Shown here piece by piece: positions 1 through 10,174 of a stretch of DNA of 64,000 nt; within the stretch, counting starts at the first letter, position 1; every line of letters begins with the position of its first letter. A model generated the notes under the pieces. The model saw only the letters and a list, made by a program, of their open reading frames with translations. It made no database searches and had not been told where the DNA came from. A program made the position numbers and the translations under genes. The DNA comes from Lineolata rhizophorae. Lineage: Eukaryota > Ascomycota > Dothideomycetes > Lineolatales > Lineolataceae. Where the stretch lies: assembly GCA_010093515.1 (NCBI GenBank), contig MU001670.1, positions 616,894 to 680,893 on the forward strand. The letters are read 5' to 3'.

Positions 1-713
1 ACGGCATGTAGAGATGGACGGCATGGGCGATCTAGCTTGCCTTGCCCCTGGAAGTCATCTGGCGGGTGGCTGCGCGGTGTGAGTCTCGGGCTTTGGCTGC
101 GCCTTGCCTATTTGATATGCAGTGGTGCTTCTCAGGTGGTGGTTTGGCATGTGGGAAGAGTGGTTAGCGTCGCTTTGGGATTGAGAGCGGGCCTGTGCGG
201 TCGTGGAGTGAGGACTAGTGAACGTGGCATAGATACATTGCTCATCGCGGGCGTGCATACATGGTATGTACTGCGGGCGGTGTCGCTTCTTGGCAAAGAT
301 CCCCTCCGGGCAGCCCGCGATACCTACGGTCCGGTCGCCGAACGAGTGCATCTATCGGCCCACGAAGTGATCCTTCGATTCCCTCTTCCAATCAGACACC
401 CCTGCCCTAGCTGTCTGAAGAGATGCGGGCAGCCAAGGACCCGTGACTCACGCATCCTGTGCAGTAAATCATTGGTGATGGGTAAGCGCGCCCATCGGCG
501 AATCGGTGCTGCTTCATGCCCGGTTCCTGGAGCTAGTATGTTGGATTATCGGGGTGTATAAATGAACGGAGCTACTACGTCTGAAATCGAGTCTGTGATT
601 GTTGACTAGCCGTTTGAAGTGGGACTGCCTGATTGAATTATCTCCATACACTCTCAGCTGTCAAACAACCGCCGCTATATACATTCACTTGTCCATCGAC
701 AATATCAGTCAGA
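1..713. other. Gene-free left edge
   Basis: No recognisable gene is seen here. Open frames on both strands have low-complexity translations with no family motif, and none is joined by plausible splice sites. The last stretch is presumably the promoter and 5' leader of the LanC-like gene that starts at 714. Confidence 0.5.
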
Positions 714-2604
714 ATGGCAACAGCAGTCGCAGAGCCTCAAGCACCACCACCACCTCCTCCTCCTCCGCAGTTCTTCGAAAACACACTCGACCCGTACCCC
801 CTCGACAAGAAATCGCTGCTCCTCGCACTCGACAAGCTACGCCAATGCGTAGCCACCGGCGCCGCCACGGCCGACGTCAACGCCGAAAGACAGGCCGAAC
901 GAACCCCCGACACCGCCAACGCAGGCAACATATTCAGCGGACGCCTCGGTCAGTCCCCGTGCCCGCAAGCGCACCCAAGCAAAACAACCCAGACCCACGT
1001 CCCGACCTTTCCCTCTCTCCCTCTCTCCCCGACCAACCCCATCTAACCCCCACCCCCCCGGCCCACAGGCCTCGCCCTCATGCACCTCCGCCTCGCCCGC
1101 CAAGCCCCCTCCGCCACCACCAGCGCCCACCCCACGGACCCTCCCCCCGCAGCCGCGCCGCCCGCCCGCGTCGCGCGAGCCCGCGCGCACCTCCCGCCGC
1201 GCGCGACGTGCGCGGCGTTCGCGCCGGGCGCGACGAGCCGCGCGTCGCCGCTCGCGGGCGCGGAGCTGGGCGGCGCGCTACTGCGGGCGCTGGCGGCGAG
1301 GGCGGGGAAGGGGGACGAGGACGAGGAGAAGGAGGAGGTGGAGGCGCTGGCTGCGCTGGGACGCGCCGTGCGTGTCGCGCTGGGGCAGGAGCGGACGGTG
1401 CTGGTTAGAGTGGGGGAGAGGGAGGCGGTGATGGGGGTGGATGAGGTGATGTTTGGGCGGGCGGGGCTGCTGGGGGCGGTGGGGGTTGTGCTGGGGGGGG
1501 AAGGGGTGGTGGAAGAGGGGTTGGTGGAGGGGTTGGTCGAGAGGATTGTGCGGGCTGGGAGGGAGGGGAGGAGGGCGTATGTGGAGAGGGAGGGCCAGGA
1601 AGCGGACGGGGAGGGGATGGAGTTGATGTGGAGTTGGTTTGGGGAGGCGTTTTCATTGGGAGCGTGAGTGTGGTTTCTGTTTTGCCCTTTCTTCGTTTTC
1701 CTGTTCGAGGCGTGATCAAATCCTTGTGAGGGAGACCACGACTGACTTCACTTTTCTTCCCACCCGCAGTATCCACGGCATAAGTACGTTTCCACCATGA
1801 CTACCGCATTCTACCGGAAACTAACTCCAACCTCACCCCAACCTAGCCGGTATACTCACCGTCCTCCTCCAGCTGCCCTCACTCCCTGCCGCCCACCTCC
1901 CCGCACTCCTTCAAACCCTCACCTCCCTCTGCACCATCACCGCCCAGCACTCCGGCCACCTCCCCATGTCGCTCCCGCCCCGGCCCTTGCCTCCCACGCG
2001 CTCCTCCCCTCTCGTCCAGATCTGCCACGGCGCCCCGGGCCTCCTGCTCGCGCTCGCGGCCGCGCGCCGGCGCGGCGCGTGGATGAGCGAGTGGAACGAA
2101 GCGGCGCGGGCAGCGAGCGAGACGGTGTGGCGGGAGGGGTTGGTAAGCAAGGGCGCGGGCGTGTGTCACGGGTGGGCGGGAAATGCGTGGCCGTGGTTGC
2201 TGTACTACGATGCCGTTGCGAGGGCGGGACAGGGAGGAGGGGGCAGCGGAGGTGAGAGGGACGGCGGAAGCCGGGGAGATGGCGTCGGGGCGGGCGGCCT
2301 CGACCCGGACGAGTGTCTGGCGCGCGCGCTGGCGTTCTTGATGCATGCGGCGGAGAAGGTTCCATTGGAAGGGAGCTGGAAGGGCGATGTCGAGGCTGAA
2401 AGGTATCCGTGGAGCTTGTTCGAGGGGCTGGCTGGGACGGTGTGCGCGTGGGCGGATGCATGCGTTGTTATTGTGGAGAGGTTGGAGGCGATGAACAGAG
2501 AAGAAGGTATTGGAATTGAACGGCAAGGTTTAGCGGCCGCGCAAAAGGTGCCTGTTTTGGGAGTACCTGGATTTGGGTGGGAGAGCGGACTTCTTGGTTC
2601 TTAA
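714..2604 (+). CDS. LanC-like (lanthionine synthetase C-like) zinc protein
   Basis: Exons 714-948, 1069-1663, 1770-1783 and 1847-2604 join to 533 aa; all introns are GT-AG. The LanC signatures occur in order: IHGITG (residues 278-283), QICHGAPG (339-346) and GVCHGWAGNAW (from about 386), then a SLFEGLAGTVCAWAD segment near the C terminus. By family knowledge C341, C388 and H389 would be the zinc ligands. LanC proteins of bacteria add cysteine thiols to dehydroamino acids; animal LANCL proteins add glutathione to dehydroamino acids in damaged proteins. The role of fungal members is not settled. The N terminus is proline-rich, with a Pro run after residue 10, and starts at the first in-frame ATG. 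The middle of exon 2 is unusually Ala/Arg-rich. No lantibiotic precursor or dehydratase is visible nearby, so a protein-repair or thiol role is more likely than lantibiotic synthesis. The gene is convergent with the next one. Confidence 0.85.
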
Positions 2605-2781
2605 GAGCTGGAAACGCAAAGATTTTCCTATTAGATTCGGACAGATGATTCTGCTGCAATTTAAAATTTCTGACTGTTGTCGCTGCTGGATTGAACCATG
2701 CGCTAACGCTTTAAGTGCTGCGCAGGGCTGCCCAACTACAACAGAGTATGATAGCCTCACGGAACCTCTTCCAACTTCTCG

Positions 2782-3393
2782 TCAACGTGGATCTTGTAAT
2801 ATTGGTGTGCGTCGTCGAAGAAACCATTCAAACATCTGCTGGATAAACCACTCTCGGATTACCAACCTGTCCTCCACAAAGATTGCAGGCTTCTGTCTAG
2901 CGCGGTTTTTCGAGTCGATAAGCGCGGTTCCCTGGCCTGGACGTGCACGGTCTGCGGGGACCTCGTAGAAGATAGAGAACGAAAGTGGCAGTTCCATCCG
3001 GGATAGGCTGCTTTCGATGATAGTTTTCTGTATCGGTAACGCCACATCCCCCCGGTAGACCGCACAGAGAACGAAGGTGTCTGCCGTGGGAAAGTACGTT
3101 CGTCGCCAAGTATAGAGACTCATGACTCGGCTCATGAGCTCTCGGACATTTCGGTCGCCGGCGTGGATATCCTGCGGATCGGCAATCGAAGGCCGTGGAG
3201 GGATATGCGCCAGGATTGCTCCGTACTGCGAAGTGATCATAACCACTGAACAGCCTGAAAGGCCTTCGGTTCCGATTGCAGATATCGTGCTCTCGTGGAA
3301 GGCCAGAAACTGCACATCGTTCATGGCGACGGCGCAGAGTCGCTTTTCTTTTCGTGCTGCGTCGAACAGCCCTGTGGAATTGAGGTTGGACAT
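2782..3393 (-). CDS. Hypothetical fungal protein, 203 aa
   Basis: A single open frame of 203 aa with an ATG at 3393 and a TGA at 2782-2784. I do not recognise the family. The N-terminal half has an alternating hydrophobic core (GCSVVMITSQYGAILAHIPP) followed by a helix that could pair with it. The C-terminal half contains a basic, aromatic segment (EWFIQQMFEWFLRRR). There is no signal peptide and no membrane span, so a small soluble protein is expected. Composition is ordinary for a real protein rather than for a chance frame in GC-rich DNA. It lies tail-to-tail with the LanC-like gene, 177 bp apart. Function is unknown. Confidence 0.6.
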   Translation of the reverse strand: MSNLNSTGLFDAARKEKRLCAVAMNDVQFLAFHESTISAIGTEGLSGCSVVMITSQYGAILAHIPPRPSIADPQDIHAGDRNVRELMSRVMSLYTWRRTYFPTADTFVLCAVYRGDVALPIQKTIIESSLSRMELPLSFSIFYEVPADRARPGQGTALIDSKNRARQKPAIFVEDRLVIREWFIQQMFEWFLRRRTPILQDPR

Positions 3394-4536
3394 AGTTGAT
3401 TTCTTTTCTCCCGAGCAACGTTGGAGCTATGTGCGGACAGTCAGTTGCGGTGTGATGCCAGTACGGGCAGGCGCACTCGCGCAGCTTTTAAGAGCCAACC
3501 GCTTCCTAATCTCAACCTCTCCTGCGCCTTCCTTTGTGATCTGAAATAGGAAGTCTGGATGGACCATTAATAGAGCCATTTCGTTGAAGTGGCTAAATAT
3601 CGTTTCATCCGTTCTCTTTGCTAGCGTTCCATGAAAGAAAGTGCATTGTTACGGAACCCCCGAGATGAAGGAACATTCACTCTATGGAGTGTTTCTCTGG
3701 CACGGGTGGGATATCAACAAGTTGGTTGACATTCAGGAGCCTCCTGCCTCTAGTGTGACTCCCGATGCGCTGGTGCAAAAGCGCCTGTCATCTGCACTGG
3801 GTGGGTTCTGCACAAAGTGCTAGCAGTGAAACAGTGTGTTTTGTATTTATTCGAGGACGTGAAATATGACACGTGGCTAATCAAAGCATGATCATATAAA
3901 GAAAAGGATATCAAGCATCGCTAAACTAGCCCTAGTACACCCTTACAGTGTGAGCTACCTAACACATAGGAATACTTCATTATGTTGGTTTGATCTAACT
4001 CTATAGCTCTCATTAATAGTGTGTCCGCAAATTCTTTCTACACGCAACGCTTACTGAAAATCTCTTTGCGTCTCTAGGTCTAGGACAGCCTGAATGTCCT
4101 ATTTACCAATCTCCGCTCTTTGTGTAACAGTGGGTTACTGATGCATAACATACCGTTTGAAAAGCTCGATATATTATGAGAGCGGGGACTTATAGAGCAT
4201 TCAAGGCGTAAACCTAGCTGTTATGACAGAACTAACTTTAGTTTGATAAGTGGGCGCATGCTAGACCATTGTGTATCTAGCTGATATCTCAGTTTCCTTC
4301 TCTAAAAACTGAAACATTGCTTAATAGCTGCGCAAATAATAGCTAATGTTTGGCGCCGGATGGTTTTCCTGAGCAAGAGTTCGGAGAATGCTCGTTCCAG
4401 CCAACTCCACTTCCATGCAAAAAGTGCTGAAAGCTATACCAACTCCGAAGGCCAAAAAAATTGAAGCGAAAGAGAGAGGATTTCAACTTAAATCCGCCGC
4501 TCTTCCCCCCCTCGCCTTCAAATCATTCCACTCCGA
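3394..4536. other. Gene-free, partly AT-rich spacer
   Basis: No supported gene. The stretch 3840-4380 is clearly more AT-rich than its flanks, with many TpA steps and stop codons in all frames. It could be a decayed repeat or simply intergenic DNA. A 60-codon frame at 3641-3823 has no recognisable content. Confidence 0.5.
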
Positions 4537-6750
4537 TCAAACAACGTCATCACCCCTGTCCCTAGCCCCGCGGCTCTCCCCATCGGCACACTCTCCCCCC
4601 CTCTCCTCCTCCCTCCCCCTCGCTCTCTCCTCCTCTTCCTCCCTCCTCTTCTCCTCCAAATACCTACAAAACCGACTTTTCCTCCTCATCAACTCGCCAT
4701 ACCGCACAAACGCAAACGGAATCACGCACATAGCGAGCGTTAAAAACCCCAGCAAACTGCAGGCCCACGCGACGCCCAGGCGCTCATACATGGGCGTCGT
4801 GGCGAACGGCAGCACCGCCCCGAACAGCGACCGAAACGTGCTCGCCGCCGCGAGCGCCGACGCCGCGAACACGTCGTACGCGTCGACCAGCATGTTGATG
4901 AGCGACATGAAGACGAGGAGGAAGCCGATGCCGAAGGAGACGCCGGCCGAGACGGGCGCGAGCCAGTGGATCGAGGCCGACGCCGTCCAGCCCGCCCAGA
5001 AGAGGCCGGCGACGATGAAGGGCCCCGCGACGCAGCCGAGGGGCAGGCGCCGCATTTCGACGGAGCGGGACCAGGGGGCGTCGCGGGCGCGGGCCCGCGC
5101 GAGGAGCTTGTCGTAGTAGAGGTACATGCCGCAGGCGATTGAGGAGCCGATGCCGACTGGGAGGAGGTTGTTAACGAGGCGGGAGGAAGCGAGGCTCGGG
5201 GAGGTGAGGAGGAAACGTACTAGGTATGAGGGCTAGGCCGGTTTGTCCAGGGGTGAAGTTGTAGATTCCTTATGTCGGGTTAGTGTAAAGTTAGCCAATA
5301 AGTCATGTGATTACTCCCTGAATTATCCAAGCCAAAGGATTGGAACAAGTGGGACAGTCAAAAAAAAATGGAGAAAGAAACAATGTAGCCAACGCAGCGT
5401 ACTCACCCTCGTAAATTATTGGATACGCCTGGAAAAACATATACAACATAGCATATATCAACGCCGTATAAATGCACGTAAACAGTACGAGCGGCTCAAA
5501 CACAATCATCCTCAACGGCCTCATTAACACGACCGTGAAAATATGCCTCCAGCTGCTCTCCTCGAGCTCGATCTGGGCCCACACATCGTCCTTACCCCCG
5601 CTCTGCTTCCGCAGCCGCCGCGCCCGCCGCTTCAGCAGCACGGGCCCGTACGTCTCCGGAATCAGACAGAGAAGGACGAAGGTGATGCCAGCCAAGATGA
5701 GGGCGATCCAGAAGGGCCAGCGCCACGAGATTGGAGCCGTGTAGCCGGAGATGATGGGGCCGACGAGCGGGCCGAAGCAGGTAGCTGCCATGAAGACGGC
5801 CATGGAACGGCCGCGCGAAGTTGGGTCGCTATAGATGTCGGCGCAGATCCTGTAACAAGAAGATCGATGTTCATTTCAGTCAGCCTTAAATCTTTCCTTT
5901 CTCTTTAACCCTTTTTATGTTCCTTGCACTAAACATAAATACTACGCTCTATTAGGATGGGAAGGGTGGAGCTCAAAGGAAGCTCTAAAAAGTAAAAAAG
6001 GGCACTTGCCCTCCCACAACGGCAATCGGACACGACCCGCACGCGCCGCACACGAAGCGGAACGCGATGAGCGCGGCCCAGGTAGGGGCCAGCGCGCATG
6101 CCATGGTGAACAGGGCCAACGTAAACAGGCAGGCGCACATGACGCCCTTGCGGCCGTAGTGCTCGCTCAGCGGGCCGAACACCAGCGGGCCGAAGACGTA
6201 GCCGACGAGGAAGATGGACGTCGGCAGCACGAGCTCGAGCTGCGAGTGCACGCCGAAGTAGGCGGCGAGCTGGGCGCTGGCACCTGAGGGGAGCGAGCTG
6301 CCCATGGTGCTGTTGAGCACCGTCGAGATGACGCAGAAGACGGCGGCGGCTTTTTTCCACTGTTTTGGGTTGGTGGCGGCGTTGGTGAGACAGTCAGCAC
6401 GATCGCTTTTTAATTTTCAAAAACAAAAAATTCTTTTTTTTTTCAAAAAACTTTTTTTTGATGGGTCTCAATTCGCCATTTTGCCTTTTCTTTGTTTTGT
6501 TTTATTTATGCAATGACAAAAGTGGTACACTTACGGCAGACCAGTTATACGGGTTCTCTGGATCACCGGGTGGGAATCGAAGGACTGTTTTGGTCGAACT
6601 GGGTCCGGCAACCCCAGACCCAATTGAGCCGGGACGGCTCGGGGCTTCGTCCCTGTAGATGGCATCTTTCTCGATGTCAACGTGTTTATCTGGTGTCTGT
6701 TCCTGAGAACTGCGGGATGACTGCGAGGATGCTTTCGAGGGCGACCTCAT
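4537..6750 (-). CDS. MFS drug:H+ antiporter (DHA1 family)
   Basis: Five exons, 6750-6535, 6359-6010, 5849-5407, 5268-5221 and 5156-4537, join to 558 aa. A hydrophilic acidic N terminus leads to NPYNWSAWKK, the entry to TM1 in fungal DHA1 carriers. The TM2-3 loop motif appears as GPLSEHYGRKGV, and the antiporter motif C as GPLVGPIISGY. A long central loop rich in Arg/Lys follows TM6 (LLKRRARRLRKQSG), and the C-terminal tail is Glu/Arg-rich. This pattern fits plasma-membrane exporters of drugs, polyamines or metabolites; the substrate cannot be told. Intron 2 uses a GC donor (6009-6008, GCAAGT) with a normal AG acceptor, and the joined protein reads GGICADIYSDP across it. A 48-nt exon encodes NFTPGQTGLALIP. 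No cluster genes for secondary metabolism are adjacent. Confidence 0.88.
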
Positions 6751-7920
6751 GCGCGATTGGTTTCCTCTCCTTGCTGGTTGGTGGAGACGGTCTCAGTAAG
6801 ATAGCACTGTTCGGGAGTAGAGAGGAACGTGGTTGGAGAAATATCATGTTTTGACGCACATTGTGTCAGCGTTAGCTCAATGGTCTCATCGTCAGGCTGA
6901 TCTGCAGTCCTGCTCTCGGCGCGAAATAATTCGACCATAGTCCTTCAACGTGAAAAGGGGAGAAGATGGGTCTGCGGTAACAGCAGCAACTAGTGACGCT
7001 CTCATCCCAGGAAACAAAAGTGAAGACACAAAAAGGCGGGGGAAGACAGATTCGCAACGGACGAATTGTAGTGCCGCATCGAGTCGTTCGTTTTGCACCC
7101 TGGTGGCGGCCTTCAGGTTCTCCCTATGTCCCCACAACCCAACTGATCGCCGGAGTCTTGGCCGACGAAACCCCCGGGCTAAACTGGGTCGGGCAATCTT
7201 CTCCATGCCCCAGCTTTGCCAACGCTGCCCTTTCCTTGGGTTTCCCGCTGCAATTTTCATCTGACTCACCCGATAAGGCTGGGGTTGAGGCGCCCACGCG
7301 CGCCGGCAATGGGTGCCGGCGACCCGTGGGTGAACGTTGAGCCGCTCACGTAGGTAGGAACCATGCAACTGATCGCTCCGCTCGGCTATGACGGCATCCC
7401 GACGGTGCCTGAAGCCCATTTCTTTGCGCCCTTTGCCTCCACCAAGGATCGGCCGAGCAAAGCTAGCTACTAAGAGAGTGCTAAGAGCTGCGTTAGGCTG
7501 CCTCCATATGTAACCGGTGACGGCCGGCCGGCCGGCCGCTATCGTCGGAGGCGGGAGCCGAAGAAGTAAACCCGAGATGCTTGGCGCCGGAAATGAGACT
7601 ACAAGAGAACGCCCGGATCCAGCAGCCCTCATGATCTTCCAATGCTTTGATGCGTCAATGTAAGATTCCCAGCAAGGCCGACAGTACAAAGTGCGGGGCG
7701 AGCCGCGTAGCTTGCATGTGCGCGGCACGCACGCGCCTCACGTAGAAAAACAACCTCGGTAAAGGGGAAAAAAAGGGGAAAAGGGAAGAAAAAAGAAGGG
7801 TAATAATAAGCGGGCGGCTTGCACGACGATAAGGAAGTAGGAGAAGAGAGCAACCGTTTGGGTCTGGTCTGGTGAAGGAGGTAGATGAATTTGCTTCTCT
7901 AATACTTCTCCGGCCGCCCA
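6751..7920. other. Intergenic: promoter of the DHA1 gene, 3' flank of prefoldin gene
   Basis: A long open frame on the minus strand (7728-6892) has no family features and is judged non-coding. A short run of tandem GGCC units lies at 7522-7539. No RNA gene is convincing. Confidence 0.5.
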
Positions 7921-8575
7921 TTATGCTTCCAAGTTGATGCTCCGCCCGAATCGGGCGTACAGGGCCACTTTCAGCTCCTGCATCTCGTCCCTGATGCCGC
8001 TGAGCTTCTCCTCGAGCGCCGCCACATCCTTGTCGAGCGCCTCGTTCGACGACGCGAGAAGCTCCATGACCTCGGGCACGGGCAGGTGCAGGAAGGCATC
8101 GCCCATCTTGTAGCTGCAGACCGACAAACGCCGCCTTTAAGCAAATGCATCTTTTCCAGGAGCGATTTCCTTGTTGGGGGGGTTGTGGAGGGACGGATGG
8201 ACGTACGGGACCTTGTCGTCTTCGTCCACCAGCTCCAGCTCGTTGGACACTTCCTCGACGTCTTCCTTGTCCTTCTGCACGTGACCTTCAGCATCGCAAC
8301 GACCCAGGTCCTCTCCAAAGGAAGAAGAGATAAGAGACGCACCTGCTTCGCTTTGAGCTCGTCCTCGAGGTTGGCTAGTCGTGAATGCAGGCGGCTGAAG
8401 CGGTTGATCTTGTCCTGGTCCTCCCTTCGCACTTCGACTTCCTCGCCGCTCGCCGAGGCCTCGTCCTCCTTCGAAAGCTGGGAAGCGTGTCGGTAAGTAA
8501 CCTCGTCCGCCACACGTCCAGCTATACATGTCTCAGGCCTCCTAGCGGTGCACTTACCATCCGACGTGGCATCAT
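7921..8575 (-). CDS. GIM3: Prefoldin subunit 4
   Basis: Exons 8575-8558, 8477-8343, 8274-8207 and 8113-7921 join to 137 aa. It is the beta-type subunit 4 of the hexameric prefoldin (GimC) co-chaperone, which passes nascent actin and tubulin to the CCT chaperonin in the cytosol. Family hallmarks are EDQDKINRFSRLHSRL (first coiled-coil helix), the central VPYKMGDAFLHLP beta-hairpin segment, and the second helix ending in LYARFGRSINLEA, which matches the conserved LYAKFG-INLEA ending. Length is normal for the subunit. Exon 1 encodes only six residues (MMPRRM); either of two consecutive ATGs (8575, 8572) could be used. The shared reading through all three junctions makes the model firm. Confidence 0.93.
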
Positions 8576-10174
8576 CTTGGAACGTGGTGGTGGGGAAGGA
8601 TGCGGGTGATGGGTTGATGAGGGTACGGCCGGCCCGTGGGCTGCGAGGCTGCTAGATGGCGGGCGCGTTTCGCCAAGGTGAAGCCCGAGGTCTCGGCCAA
8701 GCTGGCAGGCTGCCCTGGCGCAGGCCTTCAATTCTCGAAAAAGAGAGAGAAGCTTAGGAGATATTTTTTATTTAGATTAGCGTGATTCGCTCTGTGCAGC
8801 TCTAAACGCTTTTTTTTGGTATCTTATCTTTTTCATCCAACCGCTTTCCAGGACGGCTTCTGCTCGCGGGGCACACATGCACCGCTAATAAGCCCTACAC
8901 TCCGAGCCTCAAGAACTTCGAGGTTGATGAATACTCCGTACTCCGTTCCAAAGAACAAATGTTAAATCCCTTGGACCTGAAAGGAACATCAATCTCCCCA
9001 GTATGAGCACGCGGAACCTTTTCCGCTCCTCTCCACGTGAAAAGAGGCCACCCGCCTAGACAGGGCTCAAAGGACGAGCCAAGATTTTGCCGAAACAAAC
9101 AAAACAACCAACGGTGTGGGCGATGCGTCTTTTACCAAAACCAATTTTTCCTTCGTGCCCCCGGCCTTTGCACGCCTAAAACCTAGCAACGTCGGCGCCT
9201 AGGGCGGACGCTCCGATCCGGCTTACGGAGTCACGGAGCCTCCTCGTCACGGAGTCCGGAGTACATGTACCGTAACCATCGCCTTGCTCGACTCTCCCTC
9301 ACTCGCATACACCCGCCGCAGGCAACGTATATATGTGTGTACAGGTACTTATACCGAGCTAGAAGGGACCTTAGCGGCCCGGCAACGGGCCTATGACCCT
9401 GTCTCCCCCACCACAACCCCTCCCTCTCTCTCCCGTACAGTGTATCCAAGCTCGCTGCAACCGCCCCGCAACTCCTTTCCCGTGTCGGGAGGCCCATGCG
9501 CGGGTGCATGGGACGTTGCCCGACGTGCTTTGAATCGTCGAATGCTTGTTGGGCGAGTTCGAACGCTAAGCCTGGTCAAGCTTTCGCGTAGCGCTGTATC
9601 GTGGATGCTTATCACTCCCGGATACAGCACATGCATACCTATCGGGGTTGTTATCTGCGACACCGCCCACCGTGGCAATGTGCGTGACGATGGAGAAGTG
9701 GGCCAATGGGTCTTGTATGTTTGCGACATACCCCGACTGCTGTGTACTAGGTGTGTATACGTGTCTGTGAGTGTACACGGCAGTAAGAATGATGGATAGG
9801 TAGTCGGTGGATTTCCGCGACGAGGGGCCAGGGCGAGAGTTGTGGGTCCCCAGGGGCCGGAATTCGGTAGAATCTTATATCACAGCCTATAGTACGAGGT
9901 ATGATGGACGGAGAGAGACAGGTAAGCGTGCGCAATACGATCGGCGAGCCCTGTAAAGTGGGATGGGGATGGGATTGGGGCCCGCAGGAAAGCAAATAAA
10001 TATGTCGTGGGGGCCGTTACTATTCTCTAGCTTGTAACGTGCAGGTGGGTTTTCTTATTATTTCGTTGAGCGAGCTGCACGTAGCACTCAAGTCCTTCTC
10101 ATACTTGGTGCTTCTTTTCTCAATTGACTCGAGTGGATGCGGAAATTCCCATTCGCAACGGAAATCTGCCCGCC
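8576..10174. other. Divergent intergenic region between prefoldin and permease genes
   Basis: About 1.6 kb with no supported gene. It holds both promoters and several copies of an ACTCCGTA/TACGGAGT octamer (8933-8940, 9224-9231) plus two CACGGAG half-copies just after 9231. A sizeable frame on the plus strand around 9284-9799 lacks any recognisable protein feature. Confidence 0.5.

Noticed and set aside
6865-6940. tRNA-like A-box (TAGCTCAATGG) near 6875
   Set aside because: No acceptor stem pairing, no D-stem partner and no proper GGTTCGANNCC B-box follow it.
6892-7728. 278-codon minus-strand open frame
   Set aside because: Composition and content look random; no motif, no splice partner, and it lies in the spacer between two minus-strand genes.
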